From: Bacteroidales bacterium
Lineage (GTDB): Bacteria; Bacteroidota; Bacteroidia; Bacteroidales; P3
Assembly (NCBI GenBank): GCA_017647065.1
Contig: JAGCLI010000240.1
Location: forward strand, 1 to 12,284
DNA length: 12,284 bases
Direction of reading: 5' to 3'
Shown: positions 1 through 5,618 of the stretch, in pieces
Numbering within the stretch: the first letter of the stretch is position 1
How the letters are laid out: every line of letters starts with the position of its first letter
Notes under the pieces: model-generated
The model's input: only the letters and a program-made list of their open reading frames with translations
Told to the model about the DNA's origin: nothing
Database searches by the model: none
Position numbers and translations under genes: made by a program

Positions 1-66
1 CACTCCCGTGTCAAGGCACTCACCGCAGAACCCCCGGTGCCCGCGGAGCGCCGCCACTCATCACGC
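1..66. other. GC-rich, probably foreign or chimeric window end
   Basis: The first 60 bases are about 72% G+C by hand count, against roughly 43% in the next 60 and an AT-rich remainder. Read on the plus strand in frame 1 they give an open stretch (HSRVKALTAEPPVPAERRHS) with mostly G or C at third codon positions, as in coding DNA of a high-GC organism. On the minus strand, SDR similarity ends where this block starts. A chimeric read or misassembly at a contig end is the simplest explanation; a recombination or insertion junction is the alternative. Confidence 0.6.
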
Positions 67-569
67 TGTTTGATTTTTGAGTGTTGGCAAAGCGAGGGAA
101 TGTAGGTGTTTTGCATTGCTTTTGTTGCAGAATAAGCAGGTGCAACGCCAAGTCCTTTTGTTCCTGCAATAGAAGAAATTACTGCAATATGACCTTTGAC
201 TTTGTTTTTGTAGAACCAATTAAAAGCAAAGGTAACTAAACGAATGAATCCTTCGCAATTTGTCTTTGAGGTTTCAATTTCAATTTCGGGAACTAAGTCT
301 ATGTTTTGAGTTCCTATGCCTGAGGCGTGAAAATACAAATCCATCCCACCTAAGAGATTGATTAGCGTCTCTAATTTCTTGTCTGCGTCTTGTTTTTGAA
401 CGTCTAAATCAATGATTTTTACTCTTTCTTCGCCGTATTTGTCTTGAATATCTTTTAGTTTCTCTATTCTTCGTTCGGCAATTCCTACATTGCACCCTTC
501 TTTCAAAGGAAGGTGCACTACTTGCTCGCCAATACCAGAGCTTGCTCCAACAACAATTACTTTTTTCAT
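1..569 (-). CDS. Short-chain dehydrogenase/reductase (SDR), N-terminal part
   Basis: NAD(P)-dependent oxidoreductase of the classical SDR family; the substrate cannot be told from the sequence. The 189 visible residues start at the ATG at 569 (MKKVIVVGAS). They show the Rossmann dinucleotide loop GASSGIG (8-14), a HASGIG segment (81-86) where many family members have NNAG, the catalytic Ser region ISSIAG (131-136), and the active-site pair Tyr146/Lys150 in YSATK. The family normally runs about 230-270 residues, so roughly 60 or more C-terminal residues lie beyond the window. From about residue 167 the protein stops resembling an SDR: the expected IRPGFV-like segment is replaced by an Arg/Gly-rich stretch encoded by GC-rich DNA, which I take to be non-native sequence. 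The start lies 7 bases after the stop of the preceding gene, so it is probably the last gene of the transcript beginning at parE. The family call is secure; the role is unknown. Confidence 0.88.
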   Translation of the reverse strand, partial: MKKVIVVGASSGIGEQVVHLPLKEGCNVGIAERRIEKLKDIQDKYGEERVKIIDLDVQKQDADKKLETLINLLGGMDLYFHASGIGTQNIDLVPEIEIETSKTNCEGFIRLVTFAFNWFYKNKVKGHIAVISSIAGTKGLGVAPAYSATKAMQNTYIPSLCQHSKIKQRDEWRRSAGTGGSAVSALTRE

Positions 570-576
570 TGCTTGA

Positions 577-1245
577 TTAGTAGTCGTTGCGAGGTTGAAT
601 TATTGTTCCCCATTCTCTTTTAGAGAAAGTCTTGCCTACGAGTTTTATGTGTTCAATTGCGTAGCGTTCGTTAGGGTGTATAGCAATTACATCTACAACT
701 CCATCGTGAAGTTTCAAGACTATTTTGTTTAGGTTGTAGCCATTTTTTCTTTTCCATTGATGAGTAAACATTTCGTTTGGCTTTGTAGCTTTGTAATTAG
801 GGCAATCATATTCGTGAACTTGTACACAAAATAATTCTTTCCATTTATTGCCTGTATAGGTCCAAACTCTGAAATAGTTAATGTCAGAAAAATCACGATA
901 AACGCTCATAAATGAAATTTCATCTCCACCATCTCCGTCTAAATCTCCTTCATTAACCAAGAAATACACTCCTAAATCTCCGTCAAGCTTTAAAGGAGTG
1001 AGTTCATCGTTATCAGAAAAAATAGTAGTTGCTGTTTCGTATAAATTTTCAGAGAATCCGTCTCCGTCAAAATCTCCTCTGATGCTAAAACGTGAAGAGT
1101 TATTTTTGTTCCACGTCCAAAGAGAAGGATCTCTATTGTCAATTACTACATCGGTCCAAGGTTTTACTTCATCATCTTGAGCAAAAATATCTGTTTGTCC
1201 AAAGCAAATGAAAGCTAAAATAAGATAAAAAACTGTTTTTTTCAT
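577..1245 (-). CDS. Secreted protein with Asp-rich FG-GAP/VCBS-like loops, function unknown
   Basis: A 222-residue exported protein that I do not recognise at gene level. I chose the ATG at 1245 over the upstream in-frame start at 1299 because it opens directly on a signal peptide (MKKTVFYLILAFICFGQTDI, then FAQ) and leaves a 22-base gap after parE; the longer form would overlap parE and bury the signal. The mature part has two D-x-D-x-D-G loops, DFDGDGF (about 58-64) and DLDGDGGDE (about 101-109). These are the Ca-binding-type loops of FG-GAP/VCBS beta-propeller blades. Two loops in about 200 residues are too few for a full propeller. There is no lipobox and no T9SS sorting domain, so the product is probably periplasmic. 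It sits between parE and an SDR gene and is probably co-transcribed with them, but nothing indicates a shared pathway. Confidence 0.75.
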   Translation of the reverse strand: MKKTVFYLILAFICFGQTDIFAQDDEVKPWTDVVIDNRDPSLWTWNKNNSSRFSIRGDFDGDGFSENLYETATTIFSDNDELTPLKLDGDLGVYFLVNEGDLDGDGGDEISFMSVYRDFSDINYFRVWTYTGNKWKELFCVQVHEYDCPNYKATKPNEMFTHQWKRKNGYNLNKIVLKLHDGVVDVIAIHPNERYAIEHIKLVGKTFSKREWGTIIQPRNDY

Positions 1246-1267
1246 ATTTCTAAAAAATAATTTATTA

Positions 1268-3142
1268 CTATTGTACTTCTTCGTAACGTAAATTTTCAAT
1301 AATATAACTTTGTCTTTCGGGCGTGTTTTTACCCATAAAGAAATCTAATATAGAACTTACACCCGATTCTTTGTTTAGAATAATAGGGTCAAGTTTTATG
1401 TCCTTACCTATAAAGTTTCTAAATTCATCAGGAGAGATTTCTCCAAGCCCTTTAAAACGTGTGATTTCTACTTCGCCTCTTAATTTTCCTATTGCTTCAT
1501 CTCTCTCTTGCTCAGTATAGCAATATAAAGTTTCTTTTTTGTTTCTTACTCTAAACAAAGGAGTTTGCAATATGTATATATGGCCTGCCTTTACTAAGTC
1601 GGGGAAAAACTTCAAAAAGAAAGTCATTAGCAACATTCTTATGTGCATTCCGTCCACATCGGCATCGGTTGCAATTACAATATTATTGTATCGCAAATTG
1701 TCCATATCTTCATCTATGTTCAAAGCGTTGTGTAAAAGATTAAACTCTTCGTTTTTATAGACAACCTCTTTGCTATCGCCGTATGTATTCAAAGGTTTAC
1801 CTCTTAAAGAAAAGACTGCTTGTGTGTTTACATCACGACTCTTTGTAATAGAACCCGATGCGGAATCTCCTTCGGTAATAAAAAGAGTAGATTCTAAGCG
1901 TCGTGGGTCTTTGCTGTTATAATGTATTCTGCAATCTCTAAGTTTTCTGTTTGTAAGGCTTACCTTTTTCGCACTCTCTTTCGCAAGTTTCTTTACATTT
2001 TGCATACCCTTGCGTTCTTTTTCGTTGCGAACTATTTTTTGTAGTAAAAGTTCTGCAACCTCTGCATTGATATGCAAATAATCATCAAGAGTACTTTTAA
2101 CGGCATCTAAGATAAATGTTCTTACGGCTTGACCTGAGCCGTCAGGCATCATATTTGTAGAACCTAATTTAGTCTTTGTTTGAGATTCAAACACAGGTTC
2201 GTTAATTCTAAGGCTGATTGAGGCAACAAGTCCCGAACGAATATCCGATGGGTCGTAGTCTTTCTTAAAGAAATCCTTTAACACCTTAACCAAAGCCTCA
2301 CGAAAAGCAGATTGATGCGTACCACCTTGTGTTGTATGTTGTCCATTTACAAAAGAATAATGCTCCTCTGTGAAAACTTTATCAGAATGCGTGAAAGCAA
2401 ATTCAAAACTTCCTGCCGAAAGATGAATAATAGGGTAGAGCGATTCGTTTTCTTGCAAATTATTGTTAAGCAAATCGAAAAGACCCTTTTTAGATTGGAT
2501 TTTTTTGCCATTGTAAATCAAAGATAAACCCTTGTTTAAGTAGGCATAATTCCAAATCATCTTCTCAACATATTCATCTAAATAATTGTAATTACCAAAA
2601 ATCTTAGGGTCGTTATCAGGAATAAATTCTACGCAAGTGCCGTTTTTTTCCTCAGTGTCTTTGATTTGTTCTTCGTTAGTGATTTTTCCTTCCGAAAATT
2701 CAGCAGATTTTATCTTTCCATCTCTAACAGAAGAAATTTTAAAGTAGGTACTAAGTGCATTTACTGCCTTTGTACCAACTCCATTCATACCTACTGATTT
2801 TTGAAAAGTCTCTGAGTCATACTTTGCACCGGTATTCATCTTTGAAACGCAATCTACCGTTTTTTCCAAAGGAATTCCACGTCCATAGTCTCTAACTCTA
2901 ACCTTCTTTGTGTGGAAATCAATGTCTATTTCAATGCAATTTCCATGTCCTGCAACAAATTCATCAATAGAATTGTCAATAACCTCTTTCAATAACACAT
3001 AAATCCCATCATCAGCCGACGCTCCATCGCCAAGTTTACCTATATACATACCCGGACGCAAGCGAATATGCTCGTGCCAATCAAGAGATTTAATATTATC
3101 TTCGGTATAATTACCCTTATTTGTTTGAATACTATCTGCCAT
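1268..3142 (-). CDS. parE: DNA topoisomerase IV subunit B
   Basis: ATPase subunit of type IIA topoisomerase IV, which works with ParC to separate linked daughter chromosomes and relax supercoils; cytoplasmic. The 624 residues fit the family length. The GHKL ATPase domain has [10 protein letters not shown] (catalytic Glu53, Asn57), DYGRGIP (Asp85) and the ATP-lid [11 protein letters not shown] (121-131). The transducer domain has the QTKTKL lysine loop (321-326). The TOPRIM domain has EGDSASG (Glu424), SLRGKPLN and DADVD (493-497), and KGLGE (564-568) follows. I start at the ATG at 3142 ([10 protein letters not shown]); a TTG nine bases upstream is also in frame but lies inside the likely promoter. 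ParE is preferred to GyrB by length and by RKLRDC where GyrB usually has PGKLADC; some uncertainty between the paralogues remains. No parC/gyrA-like gene is adjacent. Confidence 0.93.
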   Translation of the reverse strand: MADSIQTNKGNYTEDNIKSLDWHEHIRLRPGMYIGKLGDGASADDGIYVLLKEVIDNSIDEFVAGHGNCIEIDIDFHTKKVRVRDYGRGIPLEKTVDCVSKMNTGAKYDSETFQKSVGMNGVGTKAVNALSTYFKISSVRDGKIKSAEFSEGKITNEEQIKDTEEKNGTCVEFIPDNDPKIFGNYNYLDEYVEKMIWNYAYLNKGLSLIYNGKKIQSKKGLFDLLNNNLQENESLYPIIHLSAGSFEFAFTHSDKVFTEEHYSFVNGQHTTQGGTHQSAFREALVKVLKDFFKKDYDPSDIRSGLVASISLRINEPVFESQTKTKLGSTNMMPDGSGQAVRTFILDAVKSTLDDYLHINAEVAELLLQKIVRNEKERKGMQNVKKLAKESAKKVSLTNRKLRDCRIHYNSKDPRRLESTLFITEGDSASGSITKSRDVNTQAVFSLRGKPLNTYGDSKEVVYKNEEFNLLHNALNIDEDMDNLRYNNIVIATDADVDGMHIRMLLMTFFLKFFPDLVKAGHIYILQTPLFRVRNKKETLYCYTEQERDEAIGKLRGEVEITRFKGLGEISPDEFRNFIGKDIKLDPIILNKESGVSSILDFFMGKNTPERQSYIIENLRYEEVQ

Positions 3143-3148
3143 AGGTTG

Positions 3149-3156
3149 CAAAAATA
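3149..3156 (-). promoter_or_regulatory. Putative Bacteroidota -7 box before parE
   Basis: The minus strand reads TATTTTTG, a full match to the Bacteroidota -7 consensus TAnnTTTG. No good TTTG -33 box lies 19-21 bases upstream; that stretch is a T-run. The box ends 6 bases before the parE ATG, so transcription would begin about 1-3 bases before the start codon and the mRNA would be essentially leaderless. Confidence 0.4.
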
Positions 3157-3177
3157 CGAAAAAAAACGGAAATAAAC

Positions 3178-3549
3178 TTAACGATTCATTCGTCTTTCTC
3201 TTACAATTTTCAATTGCTCATCGGAAAAGAATAGATTTTTCTCGGTTTTTTCCAAAAAAATCACCTCATTCACATCTCTATGTTCGGGATTGCAAGCAAT
3301 GATTTGAGAAGCTACCATTTCACCTTTTTCGTTCAAAGTTGCATAACACAAAACCCCTTCTTTATTGTGTAAAAGAGTGTATCCGTCAATAGATTCTGCC
3401 CAATGAATAAACTCATCGCCCTTTAACCAATAAGAAAGCTCTTTTCCATTGGGTTGAGTGATAGTAATCAACTGCTTTTGAGCAGGCACTGCAAACAAAA
3501 CATTGCAGAAAAATAACGCTATAATTAAAGCAAAAATGTATTTTTTCAT
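3178..3549 (-). CDS. Secreted M6-metalloprotease propeptide-like protein, catalytic domain absent
   Basis: A 123-residue exported protein. The ATG at 3549 opens on a signal peptide ([20 protein letters not shown]); a longer in-frame start at 3588 would add 13 residues in front of it and would lie upstream of the likely promoter, so I reject it. The mature part begins VPAQ and carries [20 protein letters not shown], then [11 protein letters not shown], and later [12 protein letters not shown] and [14 protein letters not shown]. From memory this matches the N-terminal pro-region that precedes the catalytic domain in Bacteroidota M6-family (immune inhibitor A-like) metalloproteases. Here a TAA ends the frame straight after it, and parE starts 35 bases later with no room for an HExxH domain. 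It is either a free-standing propeptide, perhaps a protease inhibitor or chaperone, or the remnant of a truncated protease gene. It has its own -7 box. Family resemblance is moderately sure; function is not known. Confidence 0.7.
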   Translation of the reverse strand: MKKYIFALIIALFFCNVLFAVPAQKQLITITQPNGKELSYWLKGDEFIHWAESIDGYTLLHNKEGVLCYATLNEKGEMVASQIIACNPEHRDVNEVIFLEKTEKNLFFSDEQLKIVRERRMNR

Positions 3550-3565
3550 AAAAGAATATTTTTGG

Positions 3566-3573
3566 CAAAGATA
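3566..3573 (-). promoter_or_regulatory. Putative -7 box for the M6-propeptide-like gene
   Basis: The minus strand reads TATCTTTG, a full match to TAnnTTTG, ending 16 bases before the ATG at 3549, so the leader would be about 10 bases. The -33 region would fall inside the arm of the hairpin at 3582-3615. No canonical TTTG sits at 19-21 bases; a TTTG is present only 12 bases upstream. Confidence 0.45.
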
Positions 3574-3581
3574 AAGAAAAA

Positions 3582-3615
3582 AAAGCAAAGAAAAAATTAT
3601 TTTTTTCTTTGCTTT
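3582..3615 (-). terminator. Hairpin terminator after the 377-residue cargo gene
   Basis: Perfect 15-bp inverted repeat (3582-3596 with 3601-3615) around a 4-base TTAT loop. The stem has a GCAAAG core and A/T ends, so either strand would end in a U-run. It starts about 40 bases past the cargo gene's stop. It is part of the 77-bp element at 3582-3658, and the arm is A/T-dominated, so terminator strength is uncertain. Confidence 0.6.
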
Positions 3616-3658
3616 ATGAAATTATTTCTTTGAATTATTTTTATAACTCTTTGAATTA
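3582..3658 (-). repeat. 77-bp stop-codon-linked element, copy 1
   Basis: First copy of an element found again at 5061-5137. The two align without gaps at 66 of 77 positions by hand count. Each copy, read on the minus strand, begins exactly with the TAA stop of the gene in front. It then has TCAAAGA-type motifs about 21-22 bases apart and ends in a 14-15 bp hairpin. The middle block around GAAATAATTTC is identical in both copies. In this copy the stem pair at element positions 7/28 is A-T; in the other it is T-A. Confidence 0.7.
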
Positions 3659-4789
3659 TTCCACAATCAATTTCTTTTTCACACTGCCTTTTGCGGTGTT
3701 TATTTTTACTATGTAAGAACCTGCTTTGTAGTTTGCAAGATTGATTTGAATGTTTCTTTTGTTTGCTTTGCGTTTTTCAATCAAGCGATTCAAAGCGTCA
3801 TAGATTTCAACTTCTTTTATTGCAAAAGCAGAATTTATATTCAAAACATCTTTTGCAGGATTAGGATAAATCTCTATGTTTTCTTCAAGAAATTCAACCG
3901 AAACAACGCCACTATCTAATGAATCAGAAGAAGAATTATTTAAAGCCTTTATAGGACATATGCCTAATGCCATATAAATAGAAGTATCATTAACCTGATC
4001 CCAATTAGAACCTGGATATTTTGCCAGATCACAAGTTGGCCAATTTAATTGATCAAAATAAGTCCAATTTCTATGACTTAAACAAGTTTTTACAAACGGT
4101 TTATATTTTGTGTTATATCCTGGAGGAATATATATAACAGAATTAGAAAGAGAAGTTGTCTCTCCACTTGGCGTAGTTAGATGCATATACGCCAAATCAG
4201 TACAATAAACATCTGAATTATAAATCCAAGCAGAGCACAAGCCATGATGCTTAAAGGCAACAAAATAATCTCCATACAAAGTAATTGTATCATCAAAAAT
4301 ACATTCAACAAAAGGATAAAAAAAACCATTATGACCTCCTGGTGTATTTATATAACTTATAAAATCAAAATTAGGATCTCCTGCACTTCCTGATGCAAAA
4401 GTTTGGGAATACAATGTTTCAGTTAAATCAGAGTTTAAAATACTCACAGTTATATAATCGACCTCTCTTGCTGGATTATGTATCGGATTAAAGTAAGAGT
4501 AAAGAGCCACACCCATGATTCTGACACTATCATTAGCAGCAACTTCATATCTTTGTGCTACTTCTTCTGCATAATCAAAAGGACTAATGTTGTATAAATG
4601 AGATAAATGTACACCATTATAAGCTAAAACCAATCCTTGTGGTGGTATTGTTTGTCTTTCTAATGAATTATGTATCAATGGTGGGAATATATATTGTTCT
4701 AAATAATCATCACCAACCCAAGCTGTATCGTATTGTGCTCTTGACACAAAAGGCAACAATGCCAATAAAATTAATAATAACTTTTTCAT
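3656..4789 (-). CDS. Secreted T9SS cargo protein with type A sorting domain, function unknown
   Basis: A 377-residue protein made for export through the inner membrane by Sec and through the outer membrane by T9SS. It has an N-terminal signal peptide (MKKLLLILLALLPFVSRAQ). From about residue 304 to the end it has a type A C-terminal sorting domain: IEIYPNPAKDVLNI, then VEIYDALNRLI, NLANYKAGSYIVKI, and the closing KKKLIVE. The sortase PorU would remove this domain at the cell surface. The roughly 280-residue body is rich in Tyr, Asn, Ser and Thr (for example DDTITLYGDYFVAFKHHG), in the style of beta-sandwich surface proteins, but I see no protease, glycosidase or adhesin signature. It has its own promoter (4816-4847) and terminator (3582-3615), so it appears to be a single-gene unit. 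Nearby porU and porV suggest the exporter but not the job. The class is secure; the function is unknown. Confidence 0.88.
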   Translation of the reverse strand: MKKLLLILLALLPFVSRAQYDTAWVGDDYLEQYIFPPLIHNSLERQTIPPQGLVLAYNGVHLSHLYNISPFDYAEEVAQRYEVAANDSVRIMGVALYSYFNPIHNPAREVDYITVSILNSDLTETLYSQTFASGSAGDPNFDFISYINTPGGHNGFFYPFVECIFDDTITLYGDYFVAFKHHGLCSAWIYNSDVYCTDLAYMHLTTPSGETTSLSNSVIYIPPGYNTKYKPFVKTCLSHRNWTYFDQLNWPTCDLAKYPGSNWDQVNDTSIYMALGICPIKALNNSSSDSLDSGVVSVEFLEENIEIYPNPAKDVLNINSAFAIKEVEIYDALNRLIEKRKANKRNIQINLANYKAGSYIVKINTAKGSVKKKLIVE

Positions 4790-4815
4790 AACTTTAAAGG
4801 TTTTTATTTAAGCTA

Positions 4816-4847
4816 CAAAGTTAAAAGAAAAAAACGAATATTCCAAG
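4816..4847 (-). promoter_or_regulatory. Promoter of the T9SS cargo gene
   Basis: On the minus strand CTTG (4844-4847) is followed after 20 bases by TAACTTTG (4816-4823). This matches the Bacteroidota -33/-7 pattern of TTTG and TAnnTTTG spaced about 19-21 bases, with one mismatch in the -33 box. The -7 box ends 26 bases before the ATG at 4789, leaving a leader of roughly 22 bases with no Shine-Dalgarno sequence. This is the best promoter match in the window. Confidence 0.6.
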
Positions 4848-4886
4848 TTTTTTCTGTAAAATATTATTTTTTCTCAAAAAAATGAA

Positions 4887-4898
4887 GGGCGGGCGGGG
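4887..4898 (+). other. G-run tract (GGGCGGGCGGGG)
   Basis: Three runs of three or more G in 12 bases, followed by a GG eleven bases further on, in otherwise strongly AT-rich intergenic DNA. It could form a G-quadruplex only with a two-tetrad core or a distant fourth run. It lies about 40 bases upstream of the cargo gene's -33 box, with the C-rich side on that gene's coding strand. Confidence 0.4.
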
Positions 4899-4998
4899 TT
4901 GTTTGTTGGCTAATTTAAACATTCAAAAAAAATGTTCATCCTTTTTCTTTTTATTATTTTTCTTTTTAGTTATTATTATATTATATATTTATTATTGT

Positions 4999-5055
4999 AT
5001 GCACCACGTGCAGTTTTTTCTGCACCACATGCAGACTCGACTGCACCACGTGCAG
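4999..5055. repeat. Three 15-bp palindromes spaced exactly 21 bp apart
   Basis: Units at 4999-5013, 5020-5034 and 5041-5055 have the plan CTGCAC-CAC-GTGCAG, a 6-bp stem with a 3-base loop, separated by 6-base spacers of unrelated sequence (TTTTTT, ACTCGA). The third copy is perfect. The first has A in place of the outermost C. The second has CACATG in place of CACGTG, which in a minus-strand transcript changes a C-G pair to a U-G wobble. The exact two-helical-turn period suits an operator array; the retained pairing suits RNA hairpins downstream of ispF. Confidence 0.75.
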
Positions 5056-5060
5056 AAAAT

Positions 5061-5094
5061 AAAGCATAGAAAAATTATTTTTTTTCTATGCTTT
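5061..5094 (-). terminator. Hairpin terminator after ispF
   Basis: Perfect 14-bp inverted repeat (5061-5074 with 5081-5094) around a 6-base loop, core GCATAG/CTATGC, about 40 bases past the ispF stop. It probably ends the porU-porV-ispF transcript. The last minus-strand bases before the downstream palindromes are AT-rich but not a long pure U-run. Confidence 0.6.
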
Positions 5095-5137
5095 TTGAAA
5101 TTATTTCTTTGATTTATTTTTTTAATTCTTTGCTTTA
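5061..5137 (-). repeat. 77-bp stop-codon-linked element, copy 2
   Basis: Second copy of the element at 3582-3658, of the same length and ungapped, beginning at the TAA of ispF. Of the 11 differences from copy 1, two are a paired swap within the hairpin stem (element positions 7 and 28), several merely shift the AT-only loop, and the rest lie in the linker or next to the stop codon. Confidence 0.7.
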
Positions 5138-5611
5138 TTTTGTGATTAAGCAAATGGCGTAGGCTGAAATGCCTTCGCTTTTGCCTACAAAGCCTAATTT
5201 CTCTGTGGTTGTGGCTTTTATGGAGATGTCTTCGGTGTCTATGCCTATGATTTGTGCTAAGCATTCTTGCATTTGAGGAATGTGTTTTCCTATTTTTGGG
5301 GTTTGAAGGCATATTGTAGAGTCTATGTTGCCGATTTCAAAGCCTTTGGCTCTTACTTTATCTACACAATCTTTTAAAAGTTCTTTTGAATCTATGCCTT
5401 TGTATTGCATATTTGTATCGGGGTATTGAAAGCCTATGTCTCTTAGGTTTGCTGCTCCAAGAAGTGCATCGATTATTGCGTGAATTAAGCAATCGGCATC
5501 GCTATGTCCTACGGCTTCTAATTCGGAAGGTATCTTTATTCCCCCTAAACAAAGATGTTCACCACTTTTTAATTGGTGAACATCGTATCCTATTCCTGTT
5601 TTTATTTTCAT
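5135..5611 (-). CDS. ispF: 2-C-methyl-D-erythritol 2,4-cyclodiphosphate synthase
   Basis: Cytoplasmic enzyme of the MEP pathway to isoprenoid precursors. It cyclises CDP-methylerythritol 2-phosphate to methylerythritol 2,4-cyclodiphosphate and releases CMP; the family works as a trimer with a divalent metal. The 158 residues match the usual length. The metal ligands Asp10 and His12 are in GIGYDVHQ and His44 is in HSDADCLIHAI. RDIGFQYPDTN (57-67) replaces the commoner GDIGxxFPDTD, and KATTTEKLGFVGKSEGISAY (132-151) is the conserved C-terminal motif. I start at the ATG at 5611 (MKIKTGIGYD); an upstream in-frame ATG at 5629 would overlap porV and add six residues the family lacks. It lies 7 bases after porV, so it is almost certainly co-transcribed with it. 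I recall the same porU-porV-ispF order in Porphyromonas gingivalis. Confidence 0.96.
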   Translation of the reverse strand: MKIKTGIGYDVHQLKSGEHLCLGGIKIPSELEAVGHSDADCLIHAIIDALLGAANLRDIGFQYPDTNMQYKGIDSKELLKDCVDKVRAKGFEIGNIDSTICLQTPKIGKHIPQMQECLAQIIGIDTEDISIKATTTEKLGFVGKSEGISAYAICLITK

Positions 5612-5618
5612 TTCTTTA

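Larger units (their letters stand above)
4790..5134. other. 345-base gene-free region between ispF and the cargo gene
   Basis: Contains, from the cargo gene outward, its promoter (4816-4847), a G-run tract (4887-4898), a very AT-rich stretch (about 4915-4998) with T-runs and TTATTA motifs, three 21-bp-spaced palindromes (4999-5055), and most of the second 77-bp element (5061-5137). Open frames crossing it are low-complexity and have no recognisable protein features, so I call no gene here. Confidence 0.75.

Noticed and set aside
1..66. Possible insertion-sequence end or CRISPR repeat in the GC-rich block
   Set aside because: There is only an imperfect CCGCGG-centred palindrome, no second copy, no target-site duplication and no transposase.
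4918..4936. Short hairpin AACATT...AATGTT near the G-run tract
   Set aside because: A 6-bp AT-rich stem around an A-run is weak and likely by chance.
4999..5055. Possible mini CRISPR array
   Set aside because: Repeats are 15 bp with 6-base spacers, far shorter than CRISPR units, and no cas gene is present.
4882..5112. Plus-strand open frame of 76 codons through the intergenic region
   Set aside because: The translation is low-complexity Phe/Leu/Lys and repeated His-His-Val-Gln from the palindrome array; no start context or family resemblance.
4992..5312. Minus-strand open frame of 106 codons overlapping ispF
   Set aside because: It is out of frame with the well-supported ispF and has a His/Arg-rich translation; its 7-residue C-terminal periodicity is only the 21-bp DNA repeat read as codons.
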